A DNA stretch of 64,000 nucleotides from Eopsaltria australis (taxonomy: Eukaryota; Chordata; Aves; Passeriformes; Petroicidae). Below are positions 12,881-24,000 of this stretch, piece by piece; within the stretch, counting starts at the first letter, position 1, and every line of letters starts with the position of its first letter. The DNA lies in assembly GCA_034509425.1 (NCBI GenBank), contig JAVTVJ010000132.1, forward strand, positions 558,001-622,000, given 5' to 3'. The translations under genes and the position numbers were made by a program. The notes under the pieces are model-generated. The model did no database searches. It had not been told where the DNA came from and saw nothing but the letters and a program-made list of their open reading frames with translations.

Positions 12881-15800
12881 AGAGCCTTTCTCAGCTAATT
12901 CAGTCTGTTTATCATGAAGGAAATAAGGAGAGCCAGAGGAAAATGCAATGTGGTGATTTGGGATTAACATCAAAGCTTAAAGGAGCTTTAACCTGGAGGA
13001 TAGAATTGATGAAAGACCTTCCTGCAAGGTAGGGCTTGACTGGCAGGTCCCATGGTAGTGGCCAGGCTACATGTCCCTCAGCCAAGAGGAGCCCATAGGA
13101 GTAAGCTCCTATCAGCACTGCCTGTCTGGGCCTGAGGAGCCCCCCTGGAAGGAAGGCGGCTGAGAATAAGATGAAGCTAGAGGAATTTTCCTGGCAGGCT
13201 GCTGACAGCCTGTCTATCTTTGTGGGTACAGCTCAGTCCTGGCCTGTCTTCCTTTTTCTGGCTTTGTGTTGGTGGCAGCATCTGTCTTTCACAGACACGC
13301 TGAGGAGCAGGAGTCTGCTCTATCACGGTTCATCTCCAAGAGAAAAACCAAAATACTGAGGCTGATTCTTATATGTCTGGGCTTTGTCATTTCTGCTAGC
13401 AGTCTTGATTTCCCAAATTGTGAGGCTTGAAGGGGAACCCCCTTGTTAAACATGTCCTGGAAGTCTTCCATTTTTATTGTCTTGCCACATTTTGTGCAAA
13501 TAAGCAGTTCAGTTAACCACTTCTAACTTCTTGTCAGTCAACTTCCTTTTTTAAAAATAGACTTTTAATACCCTGAAAAGTAAAAGGCAGAATAAAATCC
13601 TTTTGTCGTGACCAATAATGGTTTGCTGAGTACCACATTCTGTATTTGGTGAAGTAAACTGGGACAGAAGCTGATCTGGATCGATAAAGATCCTAGAAAT
13701 GGGATTAGCTAGGTGAACGTGCTGACCTGGTAAGACACAGAAGTGGCTATAGACAAGACAATAACAGATCAGACATTTCACAGCGACATGGTGGGTTTTG
13801 GACTTGGGAATTACTTCCAGCAAAGGTCAGCACTATGCCAACAGGCAAGATGCCATTCAGTTCTTACAGAATATAGTAAAGTGTATGTCTGTGACTATCA
13901 TTCCTGTGCTTTCTATTACTATTTTATTTAAGGCACTATTTTATTTTGACAGTTTTGAGAATCTTCCTGTGGTTTTTGACTCTTTACAAGCAGATGATAT
14001 CTACATCTTCAAATGATATTCAAATGAGTCATTTTATCAGGGTGAAAGAACACACTTGGCACACACATGCGCAGGCAGGGAAAAAAAAATGCAGGAAAAA
14101 AAATGCAGTTCCTAAAATGTCATGTGAGGTTTTTTCAGTCACTCCAAAGCAGGACTGATGGCACTTGCTCCGACACACTGAAATAACTGCCTCACTCAGG
14201 TAGGTATCATAAACGGGAGAATTTTGCTTTCCTCTTCCACTTGCGATTTATTATTCTTCACTCCTGTAAACCTCTCTCCCTCCTCCAGTTCCCCCTTCCA
14301 TTTTCAAACCACACTGCAGCTCTTTGAGCACTCTGGAAAACATAGTGTGGGCTGTATCTTCTAATTGATTCATCCCTCAGTTTTCTTTGGAGTAGGACTT
14401 GCATTACTATCTTTACAGCATTCCTTGTTTCCCTGTCCTCTTCGTAGCATTTTCTGTAGCTATATGGGGAGGCAGCAGGGTTCAGCTCTTGCAGCACTGT
14501 TCTACAGTTGCCCCTCTAAAAGTTGCTTCTACATGGATCAGCAAGACCACAGAAAATGTAACAAACCTGGGAAAATTTTAAATTAAGCCTCCAGCTTTAA
14601 GTTAAGTCTTCCAGTAACTTCTTTCATAGCTTTCCTTGCAGGTCACCCTCACCTACAAGTCTCTTAGCAGACATTACCAAAACTGATAAATCATGATGTT
14701 TGTTACAATCGTTTTATCTCATTTTCTTCTTAGTGAAGCAGTTCTAACACTTAGGCATCGCTCCACTTTCAGACTACCTGTTACGCAAGAATGAGATCGA
14801 TGATTCAAATTTTTTAAAATAATATTTATATTTAGTCCTGCGTACAACAGTCTGACTGGTATTTAAGTACTGGCGTAATAGAGGTTAAAAAGAGGGTCAG
14901 TTATCTATGTCTTCTCAGTTGCTTCTGCAGGCTGTCTTCAGCTCTTCCCTATTCAGTTTCCTTTCATTTTGGTAACATTTTTTGAGACCTTTCAACAACA
15001 CAACTGCCTTCATCAATTCAGCAAGGGTTTTGTTAACAGGAATTTCATAGACAATTCTATCAATGCCTAAAGGATGAAGATCAGTTTTTTTCCTCTCAGT
15101 TCTGTCTTGGTTTTGCTGGTTTTCTTCCTTTCTAAGTTTACTGTAAAGTCCAAGAATAATTGAGCAATTAGCATTTTTCCTCTACTATGGTCATAGTTTT
15201 AAAATGTCACTTAAGTATGCTGTAGGTAATCTTCATTGTCTTGCAATAAGACACCTCATATCTAAAATGGCTCGAGAACATTACTCTGTGTTTTCATTTT
15301 TATTTCTGCAAGTAAGTATCTGTCTGTTCTTCTTAAACATTAATTTCTTGTCTTTCACAGAATCGTAAACCATTAATGTCTTGCCTTTTTCCTGGTCAAG
15401 ATAAGCTTTCCAAAGAACCAGCAGACAGCTCAGAATACATGTAAAGGAAAAGGAAGTGGTCACTGTCACTTCCCTAAAATACCCCTTAGCCAACAAGGGG
15501 TTGATGTCCTGTCTATTCTATTTGTAATGTTCAGAAAGTGAAGCAGGGTTATTTCAGAAAGACAGGCTTTGCTTTCTTAACTGAAAGTTCTTCCACTTCT
15601 GCTGGAAGAAATCCCTCATTTTAAAGGGAACAGGAACTAAAAATGCTGATTTGCCTTTCTGAAGCAGGAAGTCAATCAGGAAGCACACCTGGGGACAGCA
15701 TGGCCATGTGAATAGAGCTGCACTTTGGAGACTAAAAAAAACCAGATGGAAATCAAAGGGATGATAGAGATAAGAGAACATAAGTGTATAGAGCCCTGTT

Positions 15801-16013
15801 TGAATAGCAGGCTTATGTAACTTAGCCACCATGAGAATGATTAAGGAGTACAACAGGCACATCAGTAACAAATTTGTATAGACCAGTGCCTTTGTACCCT
15901 GACAGCTCTGTACTGTAACCTGACTCAGGGATGCTTCAATAAAGGTTAAGAGAATAATTTGGGGAGGAGGATGTGAACTGCTACCAATTTGCTTTCTGTT
16001 TTATAGCTGCAGA

Positions 16014-17117
16014 ATGCCTCAAGTCCTGGGTAATAGCAGTTCACAGGAACAGGCTGCTGGATATTATGCATCGGAATCAATTGTCTCCATTGTTATCTTC
16101 ACCATCGTTTTCATCATTGGTATCCCAGGCAATGGGTTGGTGATCTGGGTAGCTGGTCTGAAAATGAAAAGGTCTGTGAACACTGTCTGGTTCCTAAACC
16201 TTGCTGTGGCTGACATCATGTGCTGTTTGACCTTGCCATTTTTCATTGTTTACCTGGCCCTTCATGGATACTGGCCCTATGGCCGGTTCCTCTGCAAAGT
16301 AATTCCATCAGTCATAATCTTCACCATGTTTGCTAGTGTCTTCCTTCTTGTGGCCATCAGCATTGACCGGTGCCTCCTTGTGATGAAACCCGTCTGGTGT
16401 CAGAACCACCGAACAGTGAAATTTGTATTGCTAACATGCAGTGGCATTTGGATGCTGGCCCTCATTTTCTGCTGCCCTGTCTTCTACTACCGTGAGACAG
16501 TCACTGAGGATGACAAAACGGAGTGCGGGTACAGTTCTGGGGTTGATTACACAGGTAGTCCTGTAAATGCATCTGTAAATGAGTTATTTGAATATTACTC
16601 AACCTACAATGGTAGTGACTGGTGGGGAGATACCAATGAAGGTAATTATTCTGTACGCCTTGCCTTGGTGGTAATAAACGCCACTAGGGCTGTCTTTGGC
16701 TTTGTGCTCCCCTTTGGCATAATAGCAGTTTGCTACGCCCTCATTGTTTTCAGAACACATGCCAATCAGTTTCACAAGCCACACAACAGGACGCTGCGAA
16801 CAGTTGTGTTCATGGTAGCTGCATTCTTCATCTGCTGGGCTCCATACCATGTGGTTGGCATTCTCCATGTTGTACCTAATCTTAGCACAGAACTGAAGGA
16901 CTCACTGATCCTGTGGGATCACCTCACTACAGCACTTGCATATGCGAACAGCTGCATCAACCCCCTACTTTATGTATTTGTGGGACGGGACTTCAGGGCG
17001 AAGGTACGGCAATCAGTGCAAAGAATCTTGGAAGGTGCCTTTAGTGAGGAACTCACATCTTCAACCCTTCCCAGAGGCCAGACTTCAGCAGAGAAGAACG
17101 TTAGCAGCACCTTGTAA
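16014..17117 (+). CDS. C3AR1: C3AR1, complement C3a anaphylatoxin receptor (367 aa)
   Basis: Seven-transmembrane G-protein-coupled receptor of the plasma membrane, Gi-coupled on myeloid cells, activated by the complement fragment C3a. The whole coding region is one exon, as in other C3AR1 genes; an acceptor (TTTTATAGCTGCAG) ends three bases before the ATG. TM1 is about 21-46; GNGLVIWV and LNLAVAD mark TM1 and TM2. The DRY position reads DRC (118-120), typical of C3aR. Cys94 and Cys171 are the expected disulphide. FFICWAPYHVVG is TM6, and NPLLY (316-320) is the NPxxY motif. A Tyr in acidic context (Tyr179, VDY) may correspond to the sulphated Tyr of human C3aR loop 2. N-glycosylation sequons occur at 7, 185, 199 and 211. 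Loop 2 (about 159-215) is very short: the human receptor is 482 aa because this loop is about 170 residues there. Position between FOXJ2 and NECAP1 supports the call over C5AR1. Confidence 0.96.
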   Translation: MPQVLGNSSSQEQAAGYYASESIVSIVIFTIVFIIGIPGNGLVIWVAGLKMKRSVNTVWFLNLAVADIMCCLTLPFFIVYLALHGYWPYGRFLCKVIPSVIIFTMFASVFLLVAISIDRCLLVMKPVWCQNHRTVKFVLLTCSGIWMLALIFCCPVFYYRETVTEDDKTECGYSSGVDYTGSPVNASVNELFEYYSTYNGSDWWGDTNEGNYSVRLALVVINATRAVFGFVLPFGIIAVCYALIVFRTHANQFHKPHNRTLRTVVFMVAAFFICWAPYHVVGILHVVPNLSTELKDSLILWDHLTTALAYANSCINPLLYVFVGRDFRAKVRQSVQRILEGAFSEELTSSTLPRGQTSAEKNVSSTL

Positions 17118-18512
17118 TGCAGGACTGCCTACCACCACTGTAGAAAGAGCAAGCTATGGCACTGTACATCAATTGCTCTCCGCTTAGCAGGTGATTTTGC
17201 TCCAACAGGTTTGATTAATCTGCAGCTCCATCCCAGGACACTGCAATCATTCAGATCATGACAGATAACCCCCTTTATATCCTACACTAGAGAGATGGGA
17301 AGTTGGAAGTACCAAGAGTAATAATCTGAGGGATGACCCGTGAAGCAGAAGACACAGTATTTTAACCTACACAGAGTATTTTTAAGAAAGCAGGGCTGGC
17401 TACAGATTTGTGGTGGGAATAATGGAGTTGAATTTCTCAACTGTGATAAGAATGTTATTTTATTTGCATATGTCTGTGTTCTACATCTCCTGTCTCTGAT
17501 AAACTGCAGATAAAACTAATGTGGATATTGCTCCTTGAAAGGTCTGAGGGGTGTGTGGGACTATCTGAAGGTTTCCTCAGAGGGTACTGCTACATTTCCT
17601 TACAGCCATGCACTAGAACAGCACTTGCCCCAGTCAGCTGCACTGAACTGACTATTGTGCCCTGGTAGATGCCCATTACACTTCTTTGTCCTGGCAAAGG
17701 CATCACTGTATGGTACTAACTGGTCAATGCACATGCTGTACCTATGCTCATTAGCAGGTGCACACTCACTGTCTCTCCAACACTCCCTCCCCACCATCAG
17801 TCCCAAATCTTCCTTTTAGGAAGCAGTTTGAGATTATCCAAATGTACCTACTGCATTTTGAGATGGCGCATGAGCAGAATTTGAGCAACTGCAGTCACTG
17901 ATGATTCCGGATTAGCTGACTGCTGGACTATCGGCCATTTGGCAAAACCCTGCAAGTGAGAAGTGATAACCTCTAATCTGACCCCAAGAAGGTGGGAAAT
18001 GACCATGTTGTGGCTTCGTCATGTCTCTCTTTACAAGAGATGTGCTTCTTCAGTCCTTCCACTGGAGAAAAAGTTTCATCATCAGACTGTTTGGGGTGTT
18101 CCCAAGATTGAACATTCCCTGCTCTTGAAGAACAGAAATGTATTTACTAGGTACTGTATGGAAGCAGTTTAAAATCTGCTTTTTGTGTTAGCTCTTCCTT
18201 AAAAGAGAAAGGTCAGCAAATAGTATGACAGACACTAAGCATTGGTAGAGTTTTCACTCTGCCTCTCTGGTGAGCACAAACTGAAAGACTCTCAGATCTC
18301 AGTGCCCTGAGAACAGCCAGCTGGGAGAACCTTCAGCTCTTAACATCCTAAAAAGTCTCCATCTAAAGAACATTCAGGTGTGGGGTGCCCATTTGGCCAT
18401 GTCCACACACAAATTCTAAGGTGGGAACCGAACCATCCTGACAGGCGCCGCTGAAAGAAAAAAATCAATACTGGCACCAAAAGAGTTAAACCATAAACAT
18501 TCACTTTTTCTT

Positions 18513-18518
18513 TTTATT
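18513..18518 (-). terminator. Candidate FOXJ2 poly(A) signal
   Basis: TTTATT on plus, that is AATAAA on the FOXJ2 strand, about 2.5 kb downstream of the FOXJ2 stop at 21012. I noticed no earlier canonical signal on this strand in the 3' UTR. Confidence 0.5.
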
Positions 18519-18535
18519 AAGAAAGCATGCACAAA

Positions 18536-18541
18536 AATAAA
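18536..18541 (+). terminator. Candidate C3AR1 poly(A) signal
   Basis: AATAAA on plus within ACAAAAATAAACTCGTGAG. It lies 18 bp from the opposing FOXJ2 signal, so the two genes appear to end tail-to-tail with overlapping transcripts. Confidence 0.4.
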
Positions 18542-18791
18542 CTCGTGAGACCACGCCCCTCTCTCCCTGACCACTGACACGAAGCACTGGGGGCCACACC
18601 GGGCTGCAGGGGCCTGTGAGACCCCTCTGTGGGCCAGGCTGGCCCCCCTGCCTTCCCTGCAGGCCAGTAGCAGCGCACCCGCAGGGCTCCACGCCCACCC
18701 ATCGATGTCTTACCACGCACTAACAATGCACATTGATTTCAGGGGCAGAGGAACGAGGCTAATTTGCACACTGACCGGCATGTATTTACAT

Positions 18792-18839
18792 ATGCAAATG
18801 AGGCACAACTTAATATGCAAATGAGGCAAATATGCAAAT
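18792..18839. promoter_or_regulatory. Cluster of three ATGCAAAT octamers
   Basis: ATGCAAAT (POU/Oct-factor octamer) at 18792-18799, 18815-18822 and 18832-18839, each within TATGCAAATGAGG, plus a degenerate TATGCAGAAGG at 18854. The repeated unit is longer than the octamer, so this may be a small decayed tandem repeat. It falls in the FOXJ2 3' UTR; whether it acts as DNA or RNA is unknown. Confidence 0.6.
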
Positions 18840-19146
18840 GAGGAGCACTTGGATATGCAGAAGGAGCCATCTTGGTTTGTTTTTTTTCCGATGGTGTTTT
18901 CAGACTTCCACAGGGCCGGCTCTCAGTAATGTCCTCTGCAAAACACGAACTGGCACCTGCTGTAAGGTGTCTCTCGTTGTCTCCGGTGCCACTTTCCACA
19001 GAAACCTATCACACATGCTTCCAAGCTGTATCATTCCCATCCTGAGGCAGCAGAGATAACAGCTGACTCCATGTTGAAGCTGTCTGGGATTCCTCATTTC
19101 TCTTGGAAATGCTCAATGACGAACTCCCCCCCAAACACACACTTAA

Positions 19147-19216
19147 ACCAAAAAAACAAAACAAAACAAAAAAAACCAAAAAACAAACAAAAAAAAAAAA
19201 AAGGAAAAAAAAAAAA
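19147..19216. repeat. A-rich/AAAC low-complexity tract
   Basis: Mostly A with interspersed C (units such as AAAAC and AAAC), ending in two poly-A runs. Simple-sequence origin; lies in the FOXJ2 3' UTR. Confidence 0.9.
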
Positions 19217-20767
19217 GTGTTCCCCCCTTCCAATGCAATGAGACTTTGTCTTCCCTGACAACAATCCAATTTCCAATTGGTTTATCCCTACAGCACATTT
19301 AAAAAGCAGTGCTAGTTCCCCACATTCCTGCAGTCAAAATAGAGGTTATTACTTTACTCCTGTGCTCCAGGTCTGTCAAGCAGCCACGATAGTCTACTTC
19401 CACATTTGTTCCCTTCACTGGTAAACAGGGAATAAGGGCCGGGGGGAGACTTTACAAAAGATTAAGAGGAAACAATAGGTTTGACAGAACGGAGCCATAC
19501 GAGAAAAGAAGGGGAACACAAGACACCACTTTGGGGAGGAAGCATCTCAGTGCTCACTCCTGTTCCTGCACCTTTTTCACCTTCCTGATTTGCACATGCC
19601 GACAAAGTTCACCCTTCAGGATTTACACTAGATTACATCATCTCCCCAGCTGAACTGCAAGGGGTTTGAGACACCCTCCTTTTTATACTACACTCTTTGG
19701 CTGGTCGGTTCAAAACCCTGCCCCGCTTCACCCTCTCTCCCCTAATGCCCCTCTTAAAAAAACTGCTCATGAGGGCCTCCTGGTCCCTGACCAGAGGGTC
19801 CAGCCCTTGAGCAGCAGCCTCCCAGTTCTGCCCCTCTGCACAGCAGCTTCCTCTGCCCACCATGAGCCCATTCACCAAGTGGGAACGGCTGACAGAGGAT
19901 GTGCACCTACACAGCCACACTCCTGTTGCTGGCACTCTCAACTGCAGGCAAGGACAGCCTCCAAAGAAATATGAGGGGTGAAGGGCCAAATAACAATTGG
20001 ACAAATACTGACGGGAGAAAACTTCCAAATTTGTGTACGAAAGGGAGAGCCTCACTACATATTTTGAAAAAGGGCTTCAAGGGGTGTGGGGTGAAATGAA
20101 AAAGCTCTGGGGAACAGAATTTGCTGAATCACATGTGACACCCCTGACTGCTTCTTTTACCCGATGGGTATGTAGGCTTCACCTAGAGACTTCAAAAGGC
20201 AGTGTAGGAAATGGGTCAGGATTCCCTCAAATTCTCTCAGTCTTCACAGATGGCACCACATTCTGAAACCCAACTTCTCTGCTGAAATACCACCTCTGCT
20301 ACATTCTCCTTTCTCCAAACTCAGGTCTGCCCTCCCAGCTCAGCTCAGCTCTCCCTACCTCAGGGATCACCCTCTCTTTGTACTTGGGAACACCACTTCC
20401 TTCTTGCTGTTCCTGCTGGTGCGACAAAAGTTCACAGAGCTAAGATCACCCCTCCAGTGTCCCTTCAGCCCCCTGACCTTTACAACATTTACGAAACAAC
20501 GTAACTACAGGCTCCCAGGGTCCACTAGGCTCTCTCACTCCAGTAGCCAATACGACAGATTCACCGGCCACCTTGAAGGGAAAGACGGATTGTTAAACGC
20601 AAAATGACGGAGGCAGAGAAAGATGCACTCGAGGATTCAGCCTTCCAAGGTCTTTTCATGGCACCAAGGACCCATCTTCCCGCCCTCCACAGGGCACTGC
20701 GCAACACGAAAGAGCCGATCCGATGCGTCCGAGGCCACCGGAGGAGGGGGAGGGCTGTGCTCAATTA

Positions 20768-20802
20768 TTGGTAATAATAATAATAACAATAATAATAATA
20801 AA
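20768..20802. repeat. AAT trinucleotide microsatellite
   Basis: GGTAATAATAATAATAACAA followed by more AAT units, with one AAC interruption. Lies in the FOXJ2 3' UTR about 210 bp after the stop codon. Confidence 0.92.
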
Positions 20803-21011
20803 CAAAAGAAGAAAAGAAGATAAAACAGGACGCAAGGAAGGATTATCTTCGGCAGCATCTTGCGGTGGCTTCTCTGGCGGAGATAGAGAATATATATCTA
20901 TATACAGGCAAGGCAGGGAGGCTGGGGAGGGCGGTGCTGGCACCATTGACCCCATGTCCCCCTCCCCTCCCACGTCCTTCATAAAGGACGGGCTATCAAG
21001 TCTGTAACTCG

Positions 21012-24000
21012 CTAGGTGATCAAGTCCCAGTCGAAATCATCGGGGATTTCCTCGTTGGCGCCTGGAGGAGGCCCTGGAGGCCGAGGGACCAGATGATGAG
21101 CTGAGCCAAAAACAAGAAAAAAAGAGAAAGGAAAGAGAACAGTTAGAATCTGAAACTACATGCTTTTTCACAGTGGGTCCTTGGGCAAAAGAAACCAAAA
21201 GTGATTTGGGCCTTCTCCTTTCCAACAGTCTAACAAGAAAGAACACTACTGGCATTAATCTCTGTCAGACAGCATCTACCGTAGTCTGGGAGTGTTCTGT
21301 GCTGAGAAATTCTCCACAGCAGCTTCTACAGAAGTTAAGTTTTAGCCTCCTTTACTTACCTCATAGCTCACTGCTGATAGAGCACAAAGGACTTAATCAA
21401 CAGAAGCTTCCCATGTACAGTTGTCTTCAAACAACTAACTGATGGTGAGGCTAAGCTAGAAGACTGTTTATGTGAAGTGAAAGAAATCAGGCCTTTGAAA
21501 TCCTAAACCTACCCAGAGCTACAACAGAGCCCTAAATGGAGGGTCCCTTGCAATCCATGCTCCCTCTCTACCCACAATGCTCTGTTTGATTACTAAGTGT
21601 TTTGAGAGAAATGCACAAAGGGGTTGGGAACCAGTTCTTGAATGTTCATTGGTGTAATATCCCTTAACATCACCCCTTACCTGGGCGATTATATCCCGGA
21701 GAGTCCTGGGTGGAAATCTGGTACATAGGAGATGGCCCGGAGAAGAGATGGGGAGGCTGGGGCTGACCATAGGAGTTCACTGTGAAAGGAAATTAATTAA
21801 GAAAACAAAAAACCAGCTGTTAATGTTCAGGTCAGAAGTCTTGGCCCTGACTGGGTGGCAGCTCAACCACAGAGCAACTCACTCAGACCCACAGGATACT
21901 GAGGAGATGTTCAGCTGTTGGGTCCTAACTGCAAGCTATAGCTTGGTCAGGATTCTTGTTCTTGAAACCAGCAGGAGTTTCTCTATTATTGTAAAAGAAA
22001 ATTTTCATCCAGAAACACCACAAGCTGGCTCAATATCATCCATTTAGTTCAGTACTAGATGACACACACTGTTACAGTTCTATCAAGACCATCGTATCGC
22101 CTCCTCAGAATGCAGCCCCTACTCCTTGTACAGTATTTCTCCAACAAGGGTGCAAGAACTTTCTCTTTTATTGTTCCTGCCATTCCTCTACCTTGCCATT
22201 CCTCTCTGTTGGTCACCTAAAAAAACACCATCGCCTTCTCCTCTTCCAGGTTTGCCTTTTAAATATATTCCTGCCTGGAGACTGCCTGCCAATAGCGTGC
22301 ATCATGTAACAGCAATCTGTCCAGGCCACAGGTATAGGACATCCCAGTTATTTAAAGCCAAAGGAAGCTGAGTTGCTATGAGCAGCTCTGACAGCCTAGC
22401 TCTGAGTTGCTCAGTACTACATTTCCTGGTAATGCTGCAAGTAATTTAGGATACTCACAGAACTGAGCTTTCATTTACACATCATTTTAGTCTCCTCCAA
22501 ATTACCTTGGTTCATGGATTGCTCCTGTTTGCCACTGTTCAGGGCACAAGAATCAGAGATTCGAGGGGGCTGCTGTGGGCCAACCAGGTGAGGGAGCTGA
22601 CCAGTCTGGGTGAGGAAGTGATTAAGGGAGTCACAGAGGTTGGCAATATGGTGTTGATCCAGCGTCCAGTTCTTCCGCTCAGCCTGGCGCAAACTCTCCA
22701 TGAGCTCTGCAGGGGACAAAGGACAGTGTCAAAGACAGGAGTCACACTCTGATCTTCCCTGCAAAGAACTTCTGTTTTCTGCCCCTAAATCCTGCCTCCT
22801 CCTCACAAACCAAACTTTATAATTTCCAATCTTTCACCAAACTCCTGAAGAGCTCCATATCTAGAATACCATCAGACTGACTCAGATACGGCAAGGAAGA
22901 GTTGGACAAAAAGATCTCAGCTTTCTGACATACTTTTATGAATTAATTCTCCTTGCTCCAAATCCTGCAGTGTTCATTCAAGTGCTTCAGGATCTTTAAT
23001 AGAACCCATGAAGTAGAACACCTCTTTTTAAAAATGAGGTGAGTCACTGAGAAATCCAGGCATTTGCCATGGTTACATGGAACAAAAGATCCCTGAATAG
23101 CACTCGCATGCTCTAGACTACAGCCCTAGCCATAGAGTCACTAGGCAAACACTGACCTGAGAATTGGGAGTGCTCAATGCTAGACCAGTTCAGCCGGTTT
23201 ACCATCTTGAAGCTTTCCTTCAGGGAATCAATGTTGGAGCACCAATCAGGGGGAAACGCTGGAATGAAACAGGGACAAGATTAATACAGTACAGATCACC
23301 CTTTCCCTCAACCCCTTAATAAAAAAGGGTTGGCCCCTCTTCACAAAAGAGCCTGATGCTATAGCAGCTAGAAATCCTTTCTCCCTTGGAAAACCAGGGA
23401 CGGTATCTCCTTTTTCACTAAGGCCTTGACTTTATGCTGCATTCCCTAACAGAATCCCAAACCCAGAGTGGATATACCCTCCATTCTCCAGCAAGGAAGC
23501 AATTTCCCTCTCAGATTTCAACCACATCTGGCTTTCTCCCATTTTCTACACACAAGTAGGTGCAACTTAGGGAAGGCTCACTTGTGGGATTTCTGTCTGG
23601 GGGCTCCTCACTGCTCCCTTTCCCCCATCTGTGCTTTCCATTGCCTCTGACTCACCAAAGCCAGCATTGTTGATTGAAGCCTGTGACTGCTGCTGCTGCT
23701 GGTGCTGGTGTGGCTGCTGCTGTGGGTGGGAGTGCGGATGATGTTGTTGATGCTGGTGGTAACCTCCATGCTGCATTGGGGGCGGGTGCATGGACATCAC
23801 TGGTGGAGGGCCATAACCCTCACCACCCTGCTGCTTTCCTCCTTGGGATGGGCAACCCTCCGGGGTTGGAGTGTGGAGGGGGGGAGCAGCACTCACTGAG
23901 GAGGGACCTTGCTGCTGCTGCTGCTGGTACATGTAGTAATTGTGGTTGGAGGGCTGCATGTCACCAAGGAGAGAAGAGAAACCTGCCGAGGAAATGAAAG

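Larger units (their letters stand above)
10061..15990. other. NECAP1-C3AR1 intergenic region
   Basis: No coding exon recognised on either strand. It holds CR1 copies at 10449-10525 and 11705-12880, a direct repeat of TTTATCAGTAAT near 10.24 and 10.26 kb, and otherwise AT-rich unique sequence. C3AR1 in other vertebrates has a non-coding first exon, which should lie on the plus strand in or upstream of the last part of this region, but I cannot place it. Confidence 0.6.
17118..18541 (+). other. C3AR1 3' UTR (extent inferred)
   Basis: No reading frame of interest. The first plus-strand AATAAA seen after the C3AR1 stop is at 18536-18541, so the 3' UTR may run about 1.4 kb and meet the FOXJ2 3' UTR. 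Shorter forms using non-canonical signals cannot be excluded. Confidence 0.45.
18500..21011 (-). other. FOXJ2 3' UTR
   Basis: Runs from the FOXJ2 stop (21012-21014) to the candidate AATAAA at 18513-18518. It contains a cluster of octamer motifs (18792-18839), a Pumilio-type TGTAAATA on the transcript strand (complement of 18783-18790), an A/C-rich low-complexity run at 19147-19216 (T/G-rich in the transcript), and an AAT microsatellite at 20768-20802. No coding frame is recognisable. Confidence 0.65.
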
